The translations under genes were made by a program, and so were the position numbers. The notes below the pieces were generated by a model. The model did not search any database and was not told the DNA's origin. It was given only the letters and a program-made list of their open reading frames with translations. Positions 34,601 through 46,600 of a DNA stretch of 64,000 nucleotides are shown one piece after another. This stretch comes from Streptomyces alboflavus (lineage in GTDB: Bacteria; Actinomycetota; Actinomycetes; Streptomycetales; Streptomycetaceae), in the NCBI RefSeq assembly GCF_000716675.1, contig NZ_JNXT01000032.1, positions 25,501 to 89,500 of the forward strand, given 5' to 3'. The first letter of the stretch is position 1. Each line of letters starts with the position of its first letter.

Positions 34601-37600
34601 GTCGCGCCCCGCACCCCCACCGAGCGGGTACTCGCCGAGATCTGGGCCCACGTGCTGCGTGTGCAGCGGGTCGGCACCGACGACAACTTCTTCGCCCTCG
34701 GCGGCGACTCCATCCTCAGCATCCAAGTCGTGGCCCAGGCCCGGCAGGCGGGACTCACGGTGACCTCCCGTGACGTCTACCGGCACCAGACCGTCGCCGC
34801 CCTCGCCCGCTGCGCGGACGCCTCCGGACCCCGCAGAACCGCGGCCCCGGCCGTCGTGGCCGCCACCGGCACGGCACCGCTGACACCCATCCAGCGCTGG
34901 CTGTTCGACAGCGAGGGCGAACGCGCCGGGCACCTCACGACCGCGAGCGGGCGGGCTGGCCACTTCGCGCAGACCCTGTCCATGGAGCTGACCTGCACCG
35001 TCGACGCGGCGGCCCTGGAGCACGCCCTCAACGACGTCGTCGCCCACCACGACGCCCTGCGGTCCCGCTTCCCCGCCCCCGACGGGAAGCCGGGCGGCAC
35101 CGGATGGCACATCGACGAAAGCACGCCCCGGCTGCGCCTCACCCACCACACCGGCCCCGGCACCGACACACCGCACCTCGGCCCCTTCGACCTCGACCAC
35201 GGCCCCCTGGTGCGCGCCGCCCTGCACGACCGGGGTGATGGCCTGCCCACCGTCCTGCACCTGGCCGTCCACCACCTCGTGGTCGACGGCGTCTCCTGGC
35301 GCGTCCTCCTCGAGGACCTCGACCGGGCCTACCGCGCCCGCCGGGAGGCCCGCGACGGGATCGCGGCGCTGCCCGCCAAGACCTCGCCGCTGCGGCACTG
35401 GGCCCGACGCCTGACCGCCCACGCCGCCGAGGGCGGCTTCGACGACGAGGCGGCGTACTGGACCCGGGCCACCGCGGGCGCCGCGGGCGATCTGCCGCGG
35501 GACCTGACGGGCGCCGACACCTACGCCTCGGTGCGCTCGGTGACCGTACGCCTGACCGCCGAGGACACCGCCGCGCTGCTGCGTACGCTGCCGGACACCT
35601 ATCGCACCGAGGTCAACGACGTGCTGCTGAGCGCGCTCGGCAGGGTGCTGTGCGCGTGGACCGGACACGAGCGCGTGCTCGTGGACGTCGAGGGGCACGG
35701 CCGTGAGGAGCTCTTCCCCGACGTCGACACCAGCCGCACGGTCGGCTGGTTCACCACCCGCCATCCCGTCGCCCTCGCCGTCGCGCCGGACGCGAGCTGG
35801 GACGCCGTGCTCAAGCAGGTGAAGGAACAGCTGCGCGCGGTGCCCCGGCACGGTCTTGGGCACGACGTCCTGCGGTACCTGGACAGGACCGGTGTGCTGC
35901 CGCCCGCGCCCGCCGCGCAGGTCAGCTTCAACTACCTCGGACGGTTCGATGCCGGTGACGAGCCGGACGGCCTCTACGGCGGTACGTTCCGTCCGCTGGA
36001 GCTGGACGCCGACCCGCTCGCCGCTCGCCCCCACCCGCTGGAGATCGTGGGCCAACTGGACGGTGAGGAGCTGGAGTTCACCTGGTTCTACTCCGCCGCA
36101 CTGCACCAGGAGTCCACGGTCACCGGCCTCGCCGCGCGGTTCGCCGACGCGCTGGCCGACATCGCCCGGCACGCGGCCACCCCCGGCACCGGCGGGCGCA
36201 CCCCGTCGGACTTCCCGCTGGTGGAGCTCGACCAGGCGGCCGTGGACCGGATCACGGGCGCCGACCCCCGCGCCGTGGAGGACGTCCACCCGCTCACACC
36301 CACCCAGGCGGGCATGCTCTTCCACGGTCTGTCGCAGGACGGCCGACGCGTCTACTTCCAGCAGTTGTCGTTCGTCCTGGACGGCGTGTCCGACCCAGAG
36401 GCGTTCGCAGCGGCCTGGCAGCAGGTCACGGACCGCACGCCCGTGCTCCGCGGCGACGTCGTGTGGCAGGACGTCCCCGAGCCGCTCTTCGTGGTGCGGC
36501 GGCACGCGACCGTCCCCGTCACCCACCTCGACTGGCGCGCGCTGAGCGAGGACGACCGGGAGACAAGGCTCCGGGACTTCCTCGACCAGGACCGCGAGCG
36601 CGGCGTCGACCTCACCCCGGCCCCGCTCCAGCGCCTGGCCCTCGCCCGGCTCTCCGACACCTCCGTGCGGGTGGTGTGGTCCTTCCACCACCTGATCCTC
36701 GACGGCTGGAGCCTCTTCCACGTCCTGTCCGACGTGTTCGCCGGCCACGCCAGGATCACCGGTGCTCCGGGCGCCGACGACTCCCTCACGGCGAGGCCCG
36801 ACCGGCGTCCGTACCGCGACTACGTGGCCTGGCTGCGCGAGCGCGACACGGCGGAGGCCGAACAGCACTGGCGGGACCGCCTCTCGGGCCTGAGCGAGAC
36901 CACCCCGCTGCCCTACGACCGCGAGCCGCGCGAGACCCACCGCGCCGAGTCCACGGACGCGGTCCGCGTCACCGTGCCCGAGGCCACGAGCCGGGCCCTC
37001 GAAGACCTCGCGAGAGCGGAAGGGCTGACCGTCAACACCCTTGTCCAGGGCGCGTGGGCGGTGCTCCTGAGCCGGCAGGCGGGCCGGGCCGACGTGGTGT
37101 TCGGCACCACCGTCTCCGGGCGGCCGCCCGAGCTGCCCGGCGCCGAGGACATGGCCGGACTTTTCATATCGACCCTGCCCACCCGGGTCGCCGTGGCGGG
37201 CGAGGGCACCCTCCTCGACTGGCTGCGCGACCTCCAGCGCGGCCAGAGCGAGGACCGCCGCTTCGACCACGTACCGCTCACGCGGATGAAGGCGCTCACC
37301 GAACTGCCCGAACGGGCCGCGCTGTTCGACAGCATCGTGGTCTTCGAGAACTATCCGGTCGACGACGACCTCGCCGCCGCCCACGGCCTGCGGCTGAGCG
37401 GGCTCGACGGCATCGAGACCACCAACTACCCGCTCAGCCTCGTGGCGTACCCCGGGACGGAACTGGCCCTGAGGGTCGGCTACGACCCCGAGCTGTTCGA
37501 CGCCGCCACCGTCGCGCGGATGGCCGAGTACATGACCGTCCTCCTCGACGGCATGACGGCCGCGCCCCAGTGCGCGCCCGCGCGGCTGCCCCTGCTGACG

Positions 37601-40600
37601 CCCGCCCGCCGCCACCAGGTGCTCGAGTCGTGGAACGACACCGCCGCGCACACCCCGGACGTCACCGCGGCCGACCTGTTCGCCGCACAGGTGCGCCGCA
37701 CGCCCGACGCCGTCGCCCTGGAAGCCGGGGACGAACGGCTCACCTACGGAGAGCTGGACGACCGGGCCGCGGCGCTCGCCACCCGGATCGTCGCGCTCGG
37801 CGTCACGCCGGAAGTCCCGGTGGGCGTCCTGATGGACCGTTCGGTCACCCTCGTCGTCGCGCAGCTCGCCCTCGCACGTACCGGCGGCGTGTACGTCCCG
37901 CTGGACGGCAGGGCACCGGACGAGCGGCTGCGGCGCATGCTCACCGACGTGGGCGCGGCGCTGCTGCTCACCGACGGCTCCTCGCAGGAGCGCGCGCGGG
38001 ACGTGCTGCCGGACGGCACGGTGCTGCGTGTCGACGACGACCTCGACGCCGCCGGCGGGCCGGACACCCCCCTCGTGCACCCCGACAACGTCCAGTACGT
38101 GATGTTCACATCGGGCTCCACCGGCCTCCCCAAGGGCGTCGCCGTACGCCACCGGGACGTCGCCGCGCTCGCCCTCGACCGTGCCTTCGCCGGGCACGAG
38201 CGGGTCCTCGTGCACTCCCCGCACGCCTTCGACGCCTCGACGTACGAGCTGTGGGTGCCGCTGCTGCACGGCGGAACGGCGGTGCTCGCGCCGCCGGGCG
38301 ACCTGGACGCCGCCGCCGTACGCCACGCGATCACCGAGCAGCGTGTGCGGTGCCTGTGGCTCACCGCCGGACTCTTCCGACTGCTCGCCCAGGAGGACCC
38401 GACCTGTCTGCGCGGTGCCACCGAGGTGTGGACCGGCGGTGAGGCCGTGCCCGGCGCGGTGGTCGCGCGGGTCCTTGAGGCCTGCCCCGGCCTGACCGTC
38501 GTCGACGGCTACGGCCCCACCGAGACCACCACGTTCGCCACCCGGCGCCCCTTCCGCGCGGGCGACCCACTGCCCGCGGTGCTGCCCATCGGACGACCCA
38601 TGGACAACACCCGGGTGTACGTCCTCGACGACGCGCTGCAGCCCCAACCACCGGGCATTCCCGGTGAGTTGTACGTCGCAGGTGTCGGTCTCGCCCGCGG
38701 CTACGCCGGGCTGCCCGCGGCCACCGCCGCCCGCTATCTCGCCGACCCGTTCGGCCCGCCCGGCACCCGCATGTACCGCACCGGCGACATCGTGCGCTGG
38801 AGCGGGGACGGCGAACTGTACTTTGTGGGGCGCGCGGACGACCAGATCAAGATCCGTGGCTTCCGGGTCGAACCCGCCGAGATCGAGGCCCGCCTCACGG
38901 CACAGACAGCCGTCGTCGAAGCGGTCGTGTCCCTGTACGAGCAGGCCGGACGCAAACGCCTGGCCGCCCACCTCGTCCCGGCCCCGGGCGCGCCGGTTCC
39001 CGCCGCGGCCGAACTCCGCGCCCGGCTGTCCGCGGACCTGCCGGACTACATGCTGCCCGCCGCCTTCGTCACCGTGCCGGAACTGCCCCTGACAGCCAAC
39101 GGCAAGGTGGACCGGCGCAGGCTGCCCGAGCCCGACTGGACCGCGACGGGCGACGCGGCCTACCGGGCGCCGCGCGCCGGTGCCGAGCAGACACTCAGCG
39201 AGATCTGGGCGGAACTGCTCGGCGTGGCACGTGTAGGCGCCGACGACAACTTCTTCATGCTGGGCGGCGATTCGATCCTCAGCATCCAGGTCGTCTCGCG
39301 TGCCCGCGCCGCCGGTCTCGCCCTCACCCCGCGCGACCTGTTCCGGCACCCCAGCATCGCCGCTCTCGCAGCCGCCTGCGGTACCGCCGCACCCGTCGCC
39401 GGTACCGACCCGGTGGCCGGGCAGGTCGCGCTCACACCCATCCAGCACTGGTTCCTGGATGCGGGGCCACACCGCCCGGAGTTCTTCAACCAGTCCGTCG
39501 TCGTCGAGACCGCCGACGACGTCGACGCCGACGCCCTGCGCCGCGCGCTCACCGCCCTCTGGACGCACCACGACGCCCTGCGCGCCACCTTCGGCAGGCA
39601 GGACGACGGCGCGTGGCGGCAGACCTGCGCCGACGCCGAAGCCGCCGCACCCGAACTGCTCGAAGTCCACGACTTGAGCGGCCTGGACGCGGCGGCGGCC
39701 GAGGACACCGAGTCCCGCCTCACGGCCGAGGCGCACGCCTCCTTCGGCCTCGACACCGGCCCGCTCCTCACCGCCCGCCTGTTCACCGCAGCCCGCCCAC
39801 GGCTTCTCCTGACGGTGCACCACCTGGTGGTCGACGGCGTCTCCTGGCGCGTACTCCTGGAGGACCTGGACACCGCCTACCGGCAGGCGCGCGCCGGGGA
39901 AGGAGTACGACTCCCCGAGCGCACCACCTCCGTCCAGGAGTGGGCGCGCCGCCTGCGCGCGCACACCGCGTCCGGAGGCTTCGCCGCACAGCGCGCACAC
40001 TGGCAGGACGTGTCCCGGCACTGCGCCGCACCGCTGCCCGTCGACCACCCGGACACCGGCGGCGACGGCAACACCATGGCCGACGTCCGCGAGGTCACCG
40101 TACGACTCGACAGGCAGCGCACCGACGCGCTGCTGCGCGAGGTCCCCGGCGCCTACCGCACGCGGATCGACGACGCCCTCCTTGCCGCCCTCGGCCGGGT
40201 CCTCGCCGGGTGGACCGGACGGGCGACCGTCGCCGTCGGCCTGGAGGGGCACGGCCGTGAGGACCAGCTGTTCGACGACGTCGACCTGTCGCGCACGGTC
40301 GGCTGGTTCACCTCCCTGTATCCGGTCGCGCTCGATGTGCCGGACGGGGACTGGGGCACCGCCCTGAAGGCCGTGAAGGAACAGCTGCGTTCGGTCCCCG
40401 ACCGGGGCATCGGCTACGGCGCGCTGCGTCACCTGGACCCGGACGGGGGGCTCACCGGCGCCCCCGAGCCCGCCGTCAGCTTCAACTACCTGGGCCGGTT
40501 CGGCTGGAACAGCGGGGCCCGGGGCGATGACGACGGCGCGCTCGTGCGCTCCGTGCCCGGCGGGCTCGACGGCGCCGAGGCCCCCGAGTCGGTGCGCCCG

Positions 40601-43600
40601 CACCTGCTCGACGTGGTGGCCCGCGTCGAGGACGACCGCCTGGAGATCACCTGGTACTACAGCCACCGGACGCACCGCGAGGAGACCGTCGCGGGCCTCG
40701 CGTCCGGCATGCTCCACGCCCTGGAAGGCATCGTCGCCCACTGCGCCGAGCCCGGCGCCGGAGGCCGCACCCCGTCGGACTATCCCCTGGCACGCCTGGA
40801 CCAGGCCGCCCTCGACCGGATCGTGGGGGACGGCCGCGCCGTCGCGGACCTCTACCCGCTGACGCCGATGCAGGCGGGCATGCTGTTCCACAGCCTCCTG
40901 GACCCCGACGGCCGCACCTATGTCAACCAGGTCCAGCTGGTGCTGCGCGGCGTCACCGACCCATACGCCCTGGCCGAGGCCTGGCAGCACACGGCGGACG
41001 CCAACCCGGTCCTCCGTACCCGCCTGGAGTGGCAGGAGACCGCCGAACCCCTCCAGGTCGTGCAGCGGCACGCCACCGTGCCCGTCACCCACCACGACTG
41101 GACGGAATGGTCCACCGAGCGCCGCGAGCAGGAGATGGACCGGCTGCTCGCCGCGGACCGCGCGGCCGGCGTCGACCTGGGGGCGGCACCGCTGATGCGG
41201 CTCACCCTCATCCACCTCTCGCCGGACCGGGTGCGGATGGTGTGGACGTTCCACCACGTGCTGCTCGACGGGTGGAGCGCGGCCCAGGTCTTCGACGAGG
41301 TCTGCGAGCGCTACGCCGCGCTGACCACCGGACGCCGCCCCGAGGTTCCCGACCGGGCGGCCTTCGCCGACTACCTGGGCTGGCTGGCCGACCAGGACCA
41401 CGAGCAGGCCGAACAGTACTGGCGCACCGTCCTCGCCGGGTTCACCGCGCCCACGGAGCTGCCCCGGGACCACAGGACCGCCGAGGCGCACCGCGCCTCC
41501 TCGTCCGGTTCGGTCCGCGCGACGCTCGACGCCGACGTGTCGGCGCGGCTGCGGGACACCGCACAGCAGGCCGGTCTGACCGTCAACACCATGCTCCAGG
41601 GCGCCTGGTCGCTGCTGCTCTCCCGCTACGGCGGCGGTGACGACGTGGTGTTCGGCACGACTGTCTCCGGGCGCCCGGGCGACCTGCGGGGCGTGACCTC
41701 GATGGTCGGCCTGTTCATCAACACACTGCCGACCCGGGTACGCGTCGACGGACGGCGGCGCCTCCTCGACTGGCTCGGCGACCTCCAGGCCGCCCAGTCG
41801 GAGTCCCGGCGCCACGACTTCGTCTCCCTCGCCCAACTTCAGACCTGGAGCGACATTCCCGGCGGCACCAGCCTGTTCGACAGCATCGTGGTCTTCGAGA
41901 ACTACCCGTTCGACGCGGACACCCTGGCCCGGCACGGCCTGGCCATCGACCAGGAACGCGACGTGCAGCCCACCAACTATCCGCTCACGGTGGCGATTTC
42001 GCCGGGGGAGCGGCTTTCCGTCGAACTCGGTTACGACCCCCGCTATTTCGAGGAGTCGACGGCTCGTTCTCTGGCTGATCAGCTGCTGCATACGTTGCGT
42101 GTGCTGGCGGATGCGACGGACAGCATGCGGCTGGATGCCGTCGATGTGCTGTCGCCCGAGGAGCGGTCGCGGTTGCTGGCCGGGCCTGCTCGCCCGCAGA
42201 TCGATTCCGTGGCACCGGAGACTCTGCCTGCTCTGGTGGAGGCGGCGGTGGATCGTGCTCCGGGTGCTGTGGCGTTGGAGGCGGCGGGCTTGTCGTTGTC
42301 GTTCGCGGAGTTGGAGGCGCGGGCGAACGTGTTGGCGCATCGGCTGATCGGGCGGGGTGTGGGGCCTGGTGATCTCGTGGCCCTGGCTCTGCCGCGATCG
42401 GCGGAGATGGTCCTGGCCCAGCTCGCGGTCACCAAGGCGGGCGCGGCATTCGTGCCGGTCGATCCCGCATATCCGCAGGAGCGGATCGAGCTGATGCTGC
42501 GGGACGCGGCACCCGCACTGACCATCGGGGCCGAAGACGTCAGAGGCCTGCTCACCGGCGACCAGGATCGGGAAGCGCAGATCCGGCCCACGGATGCCGA
42601 CAGGGTCCGTCCGCTGCGGCTCGATGATCCGGCGTACGTCATCTACACCTCGGGGTCGACCGGCACGCCGAAGGGTGTGGTCGTGACGCACCGGGGCCTC
42701 GCGGGCTTTGCTGCTGCCGAGGCCGCGCACTACCAGGTGAGCCCCGGTGACCGCGTTCTCGTCTTCGCCACGCCGAGCTTTGACGCCTCGGTGCTCGAAC
42801 TGTGCATGTCGTTGCCGCAGGGGGCGAGCTTGGTGGTGCCTGCGCCGGGTCCGTTGTTGGGCGTGGAGTTGGCGCAGGTGCTGCGTGAGGGGCGGATCAC
42901 GCACACGTTGCTGCCGCCTGCCGCGCTGGCCACGCTTCCGTCGGACACGCCGGGCACGCTGCCCGACCTGAAGACCCTGACGGTCGGTGCGGATGCGTGT
43001 GGGGCCGAACTGGTCGAGCGCTGGGCGCCGCACCACCGCCTGGTCAACTCCTACGGGCCCACGGAAGCCACGGTGGTCGCCACTTGGTCGGCCCCGCTGG
43101 AGCCGGACGGTACGGCGCCGCCGATCGGCAGGCGGCTGCCGGGCACCGGCATCTATGTGCTGGACACGCGGCTGCGTCCCGTCCCGGACGGGGTTGCTGG
43201 TGAATTGTGGCTCAGCGGGCCGTCGTTGGCGCGTGGTTACCTCAACCGGCCGGGCTTGACCGCCTCTCGTTTCACCGCCGATCCCTTCGGTGCGCCCGGT
43301 ACCCGCATGTACCGCACCGGCGACCTCGTACGCCGCGACGCCGACGGCGAACTGCACTACCTCGGCCGCACCGACCACCAGGTGAAGCTGCGCGGCTTCC
43401 GCATCGAACTGGGGGAGGTGGAGTCCGCCGTCGCCCGGCACCCGCAGGTGTCCGCGGCCGCCGCCCAGGTGGTCGAACACGACGGCCACCAGCGCCTCGT
43501 GGCCTACGCGGTCCCCGACGGCGCCGACGTCCCGGACTCCGCCGAACTGCGCGACTTCCTCGCACGGACTCTGCCCGACCACCTGGTCCCGTCCGTGGTG

Positions 43601-46600
43601 GTGCCGCTGGAGCGGCTGCCGCTCGGCGCCACCGGCAAGCTGGACCGCAGCGCGCTGCCCGAACCGGTGTGGCCCGCCGGCGGCAACGGCGACGGGGACC
43701 ACGCGCCGCGCACCGACGCCGAGAAGGCGCTCGCCACCATCTGGTCCGAGGTGCTCCGTGTGCCCGACGTGGGCGTGCGCGACAACTACTTCACCCTCGG
43801 CGGCGACTCCATCCTCGGCATCCAGATCGTCTCCGCCGCCCGCCGGGCCGGCCTGGCCCTCACGCCCCGGCACCTGTTCCAGCACCAGACGGTCGCGGAC
43901 CTGGCCGCGGCGGCCGAGGACCTGCCGACCACGGCGATCCGGGCCGAACAGGGCCCGGTCGTGGGCGAGGCGCCACTGACCCCCGTACAGCATTATCTGT
44001 TCGACACCCTCACCGGCGACCCGGCGCGGCTCACCCAGGCGGCCTGCCACTACCTGGCCGCCGACACCGACGCGACACTGCTGCGCGGCGCGCTCACCGC
44101 GGTCATCGAACACCACGACGCCCTGCGGCTGCGCTGCGAGAGGGACGGCGGCGGGCGGTGGCGCCAGCACATCGCCGCCCCCGGCGCCGCGGCCCACCTG
44201 GAGGTGCACGATCTGCCGCGACGCACCCCCGAAGGCACCGACGCGGCGCTGCGCGAGCTGTCCGACCGCCTCAACGGCGGGTTCGACCTGACCGCTGGAC
44301 CGCTGCTGAAGGCCGCGCTGTGCCGACCCGACGGCGACAAGCGGCCCGTCCTGCTGCTCGCCGCCCACCACTTGGTGGTCGACGCCGTGTCCTGGCACGT
44401 GATCCTGGAGGACCTGGACATCGCCTACCGCGCCCTGCGCGACGGGCATCCCGTGGACCTCGGGCCGAAGACCACGTCGTTCCGCGCGTGGGCGCACCGC
44501 CTCGCCGACCACACCGCCGAGGGCGGCTTCGACGACGAACTCGCCCACTGGGAGCGGGTGTCGGGGAGCGCCCCGCTGCCCGTCGATCTCCCCGGCGCCA
44601 ACACCGTCGCCCACGAGGAGACGGTGACGGTCCGCCTGGACCGAGAGGACACCCGCAGACTCCTCCAGGATGTGCCCGACGCCTACCGCACCCGCGTCAA
44701 CGACGTCCTGCTGTGCGCCCTCGGCCGGGTCGTGGCGCGCTGGACCGGACGGGACCGGGTGGAGGTCACGCTGGAGGGCCACGGCCGCGAGGAGCTGTTC
44801 GACGGCGTCGACCTGTCGCGTACGGTCGGGTGGTTCACGAGCGTGTACCCCGTCGCCCTCGACGTGCCCCGGGATGCCGACACCGGCTCCGCCCTGAAGT
44901 CCGTCAAGGAATGCCTGCGCGCCGTACCGCGCGGCGGACTGGGATACGGCGCCCTGCGCCATCTGCACGCCACGGCGGGGGACCGGCTTCCCGGACTGCC
45001 GCAGCTCGGCTTCAACTACCTCGGGCAGCAGGACGGCACCACCCCGGCGGGCGGTCTGCTGCACGCACCCCACGGCGGACTCGTCGGGGGCATGGACCGT
45101 ACCGCCGAACGCCCGCACCTCATCGACGTCCTCGGCCATGTCACCGACAAACGCCTGGAGTTCACCTGGTCGTACTCGCGCGAGGTCTACCGGCGCGACA
45201 CGATCGACCGCCTCGCCGCCGAACTGGCCGAGGAACTGCGCGCCATCGTGCGGCACTGCGCCGAGCCCGGCGCCGGGGGCCGCACCCCGTCGGACTTCCC
45301 CCTCGCCCCGCTGGACCAGGAGACCGTGGACCGCCTGGTGGGCACCGGCCACGACATCGTGGACGTCTACCCGCTCACCCCCACCCAGTCCGGCATGGTC
45401 GTCCACGGCATGGACGACCCCGGCGGGGGCGTGTACACCGAGCAGGTCACGTTCGTCATGGACGGAGTGCGCGACACCGGCCGGCTGACCGCCGCCTGGC
45501 AGCACGTCGTCGACCGCACCCCGATGCTGCGCACCGCCGTGGTCCTCAGCGGCGTACCCGTCCCGCTCCAAGCCGTGCACCGCGCGGCGACCCTGCCCGT
45601 CAGCGAGTACGACTGGAGCGCCCTGACGCCCGAGCGGCGCACGGCGGAACTGGAGCGGCTGCTCGCCGAGGACAAGGCCCGCGGCCTCGCCCTCGACGGC
45701 GTGCCGCTGCTGCGCGTCGCCCTGATCCGCCTTGCCCCGGACGAGGTACGCGTGGTGTGGACCTTCCACCACGTCCTGCTCGACGGCTGGAGCGTCTTCC
45801 ACGTCCTGTCGGACGTCGCGGCCTGCCATGCGGCGCTCGCCGCGGGCGACGAGCCACGCCTGCCGGACCGCCGCCCGTTCGCGGACTACGCGGCCTGGCT
45901 CGCCGGCCGCGACACCGCCCGCGCCGAGGAGCACTGGCGCACCGCCCTCGCCGGACTCACCGCCCCCACCGCCCTGCCCTACGACCGCAGGCCCGCCCTG
46001 GGCGCCACGGCCTCCTCCGGCACCTGGCTGTCGCAGCGGCTCGGCGAGGACTCCACCCGACGGCTCCAGGAGTACGCCCGCCTGCACCGGCTGACCCTCA
46101 ACACCGTGTTCGAGGGCGCCTGGGCGCTGCTCCTCTCCCGATGGAGCGGCGAGCCAGAGGTCTGCTACGGGACCACCGTCTCCGGGCGGCCCTCGGACCT
46201 GCCCGGCGCCGACACCATCACCGGCCTGTTCATCACCACGCTGCCCGCCCGGGCCACCGTGGACGGCGGAGAGACGTGCGACGCGTGGCTGCGCCGCACA
46301 CAGGCCGCGCGGGCCGAGGACCGCCGCTTCGGCCACGTGGCGCTCACCCGTCTGCACGGCTTCAGTGACGTGCCCGCAGGGACACCCCTGTTCGACAGTC
46401 TCCTCGTCTTCGAGAACTACCCCGTCGACGACAGCACCGCGGGCGCCCACGGAGTGCGGATGCGGGACCTGGAAGCCCGCGAGGCCACCAACTATCCGCT
46501 CACAGTGGTGATTTCGCCCGGGGAGCGGCTTTCTGTCGAACTCGGCTACGACCCCCGCTATTTCGAGGAGTCGACGGCTCGTTCTCTGGCTGATCAGCTG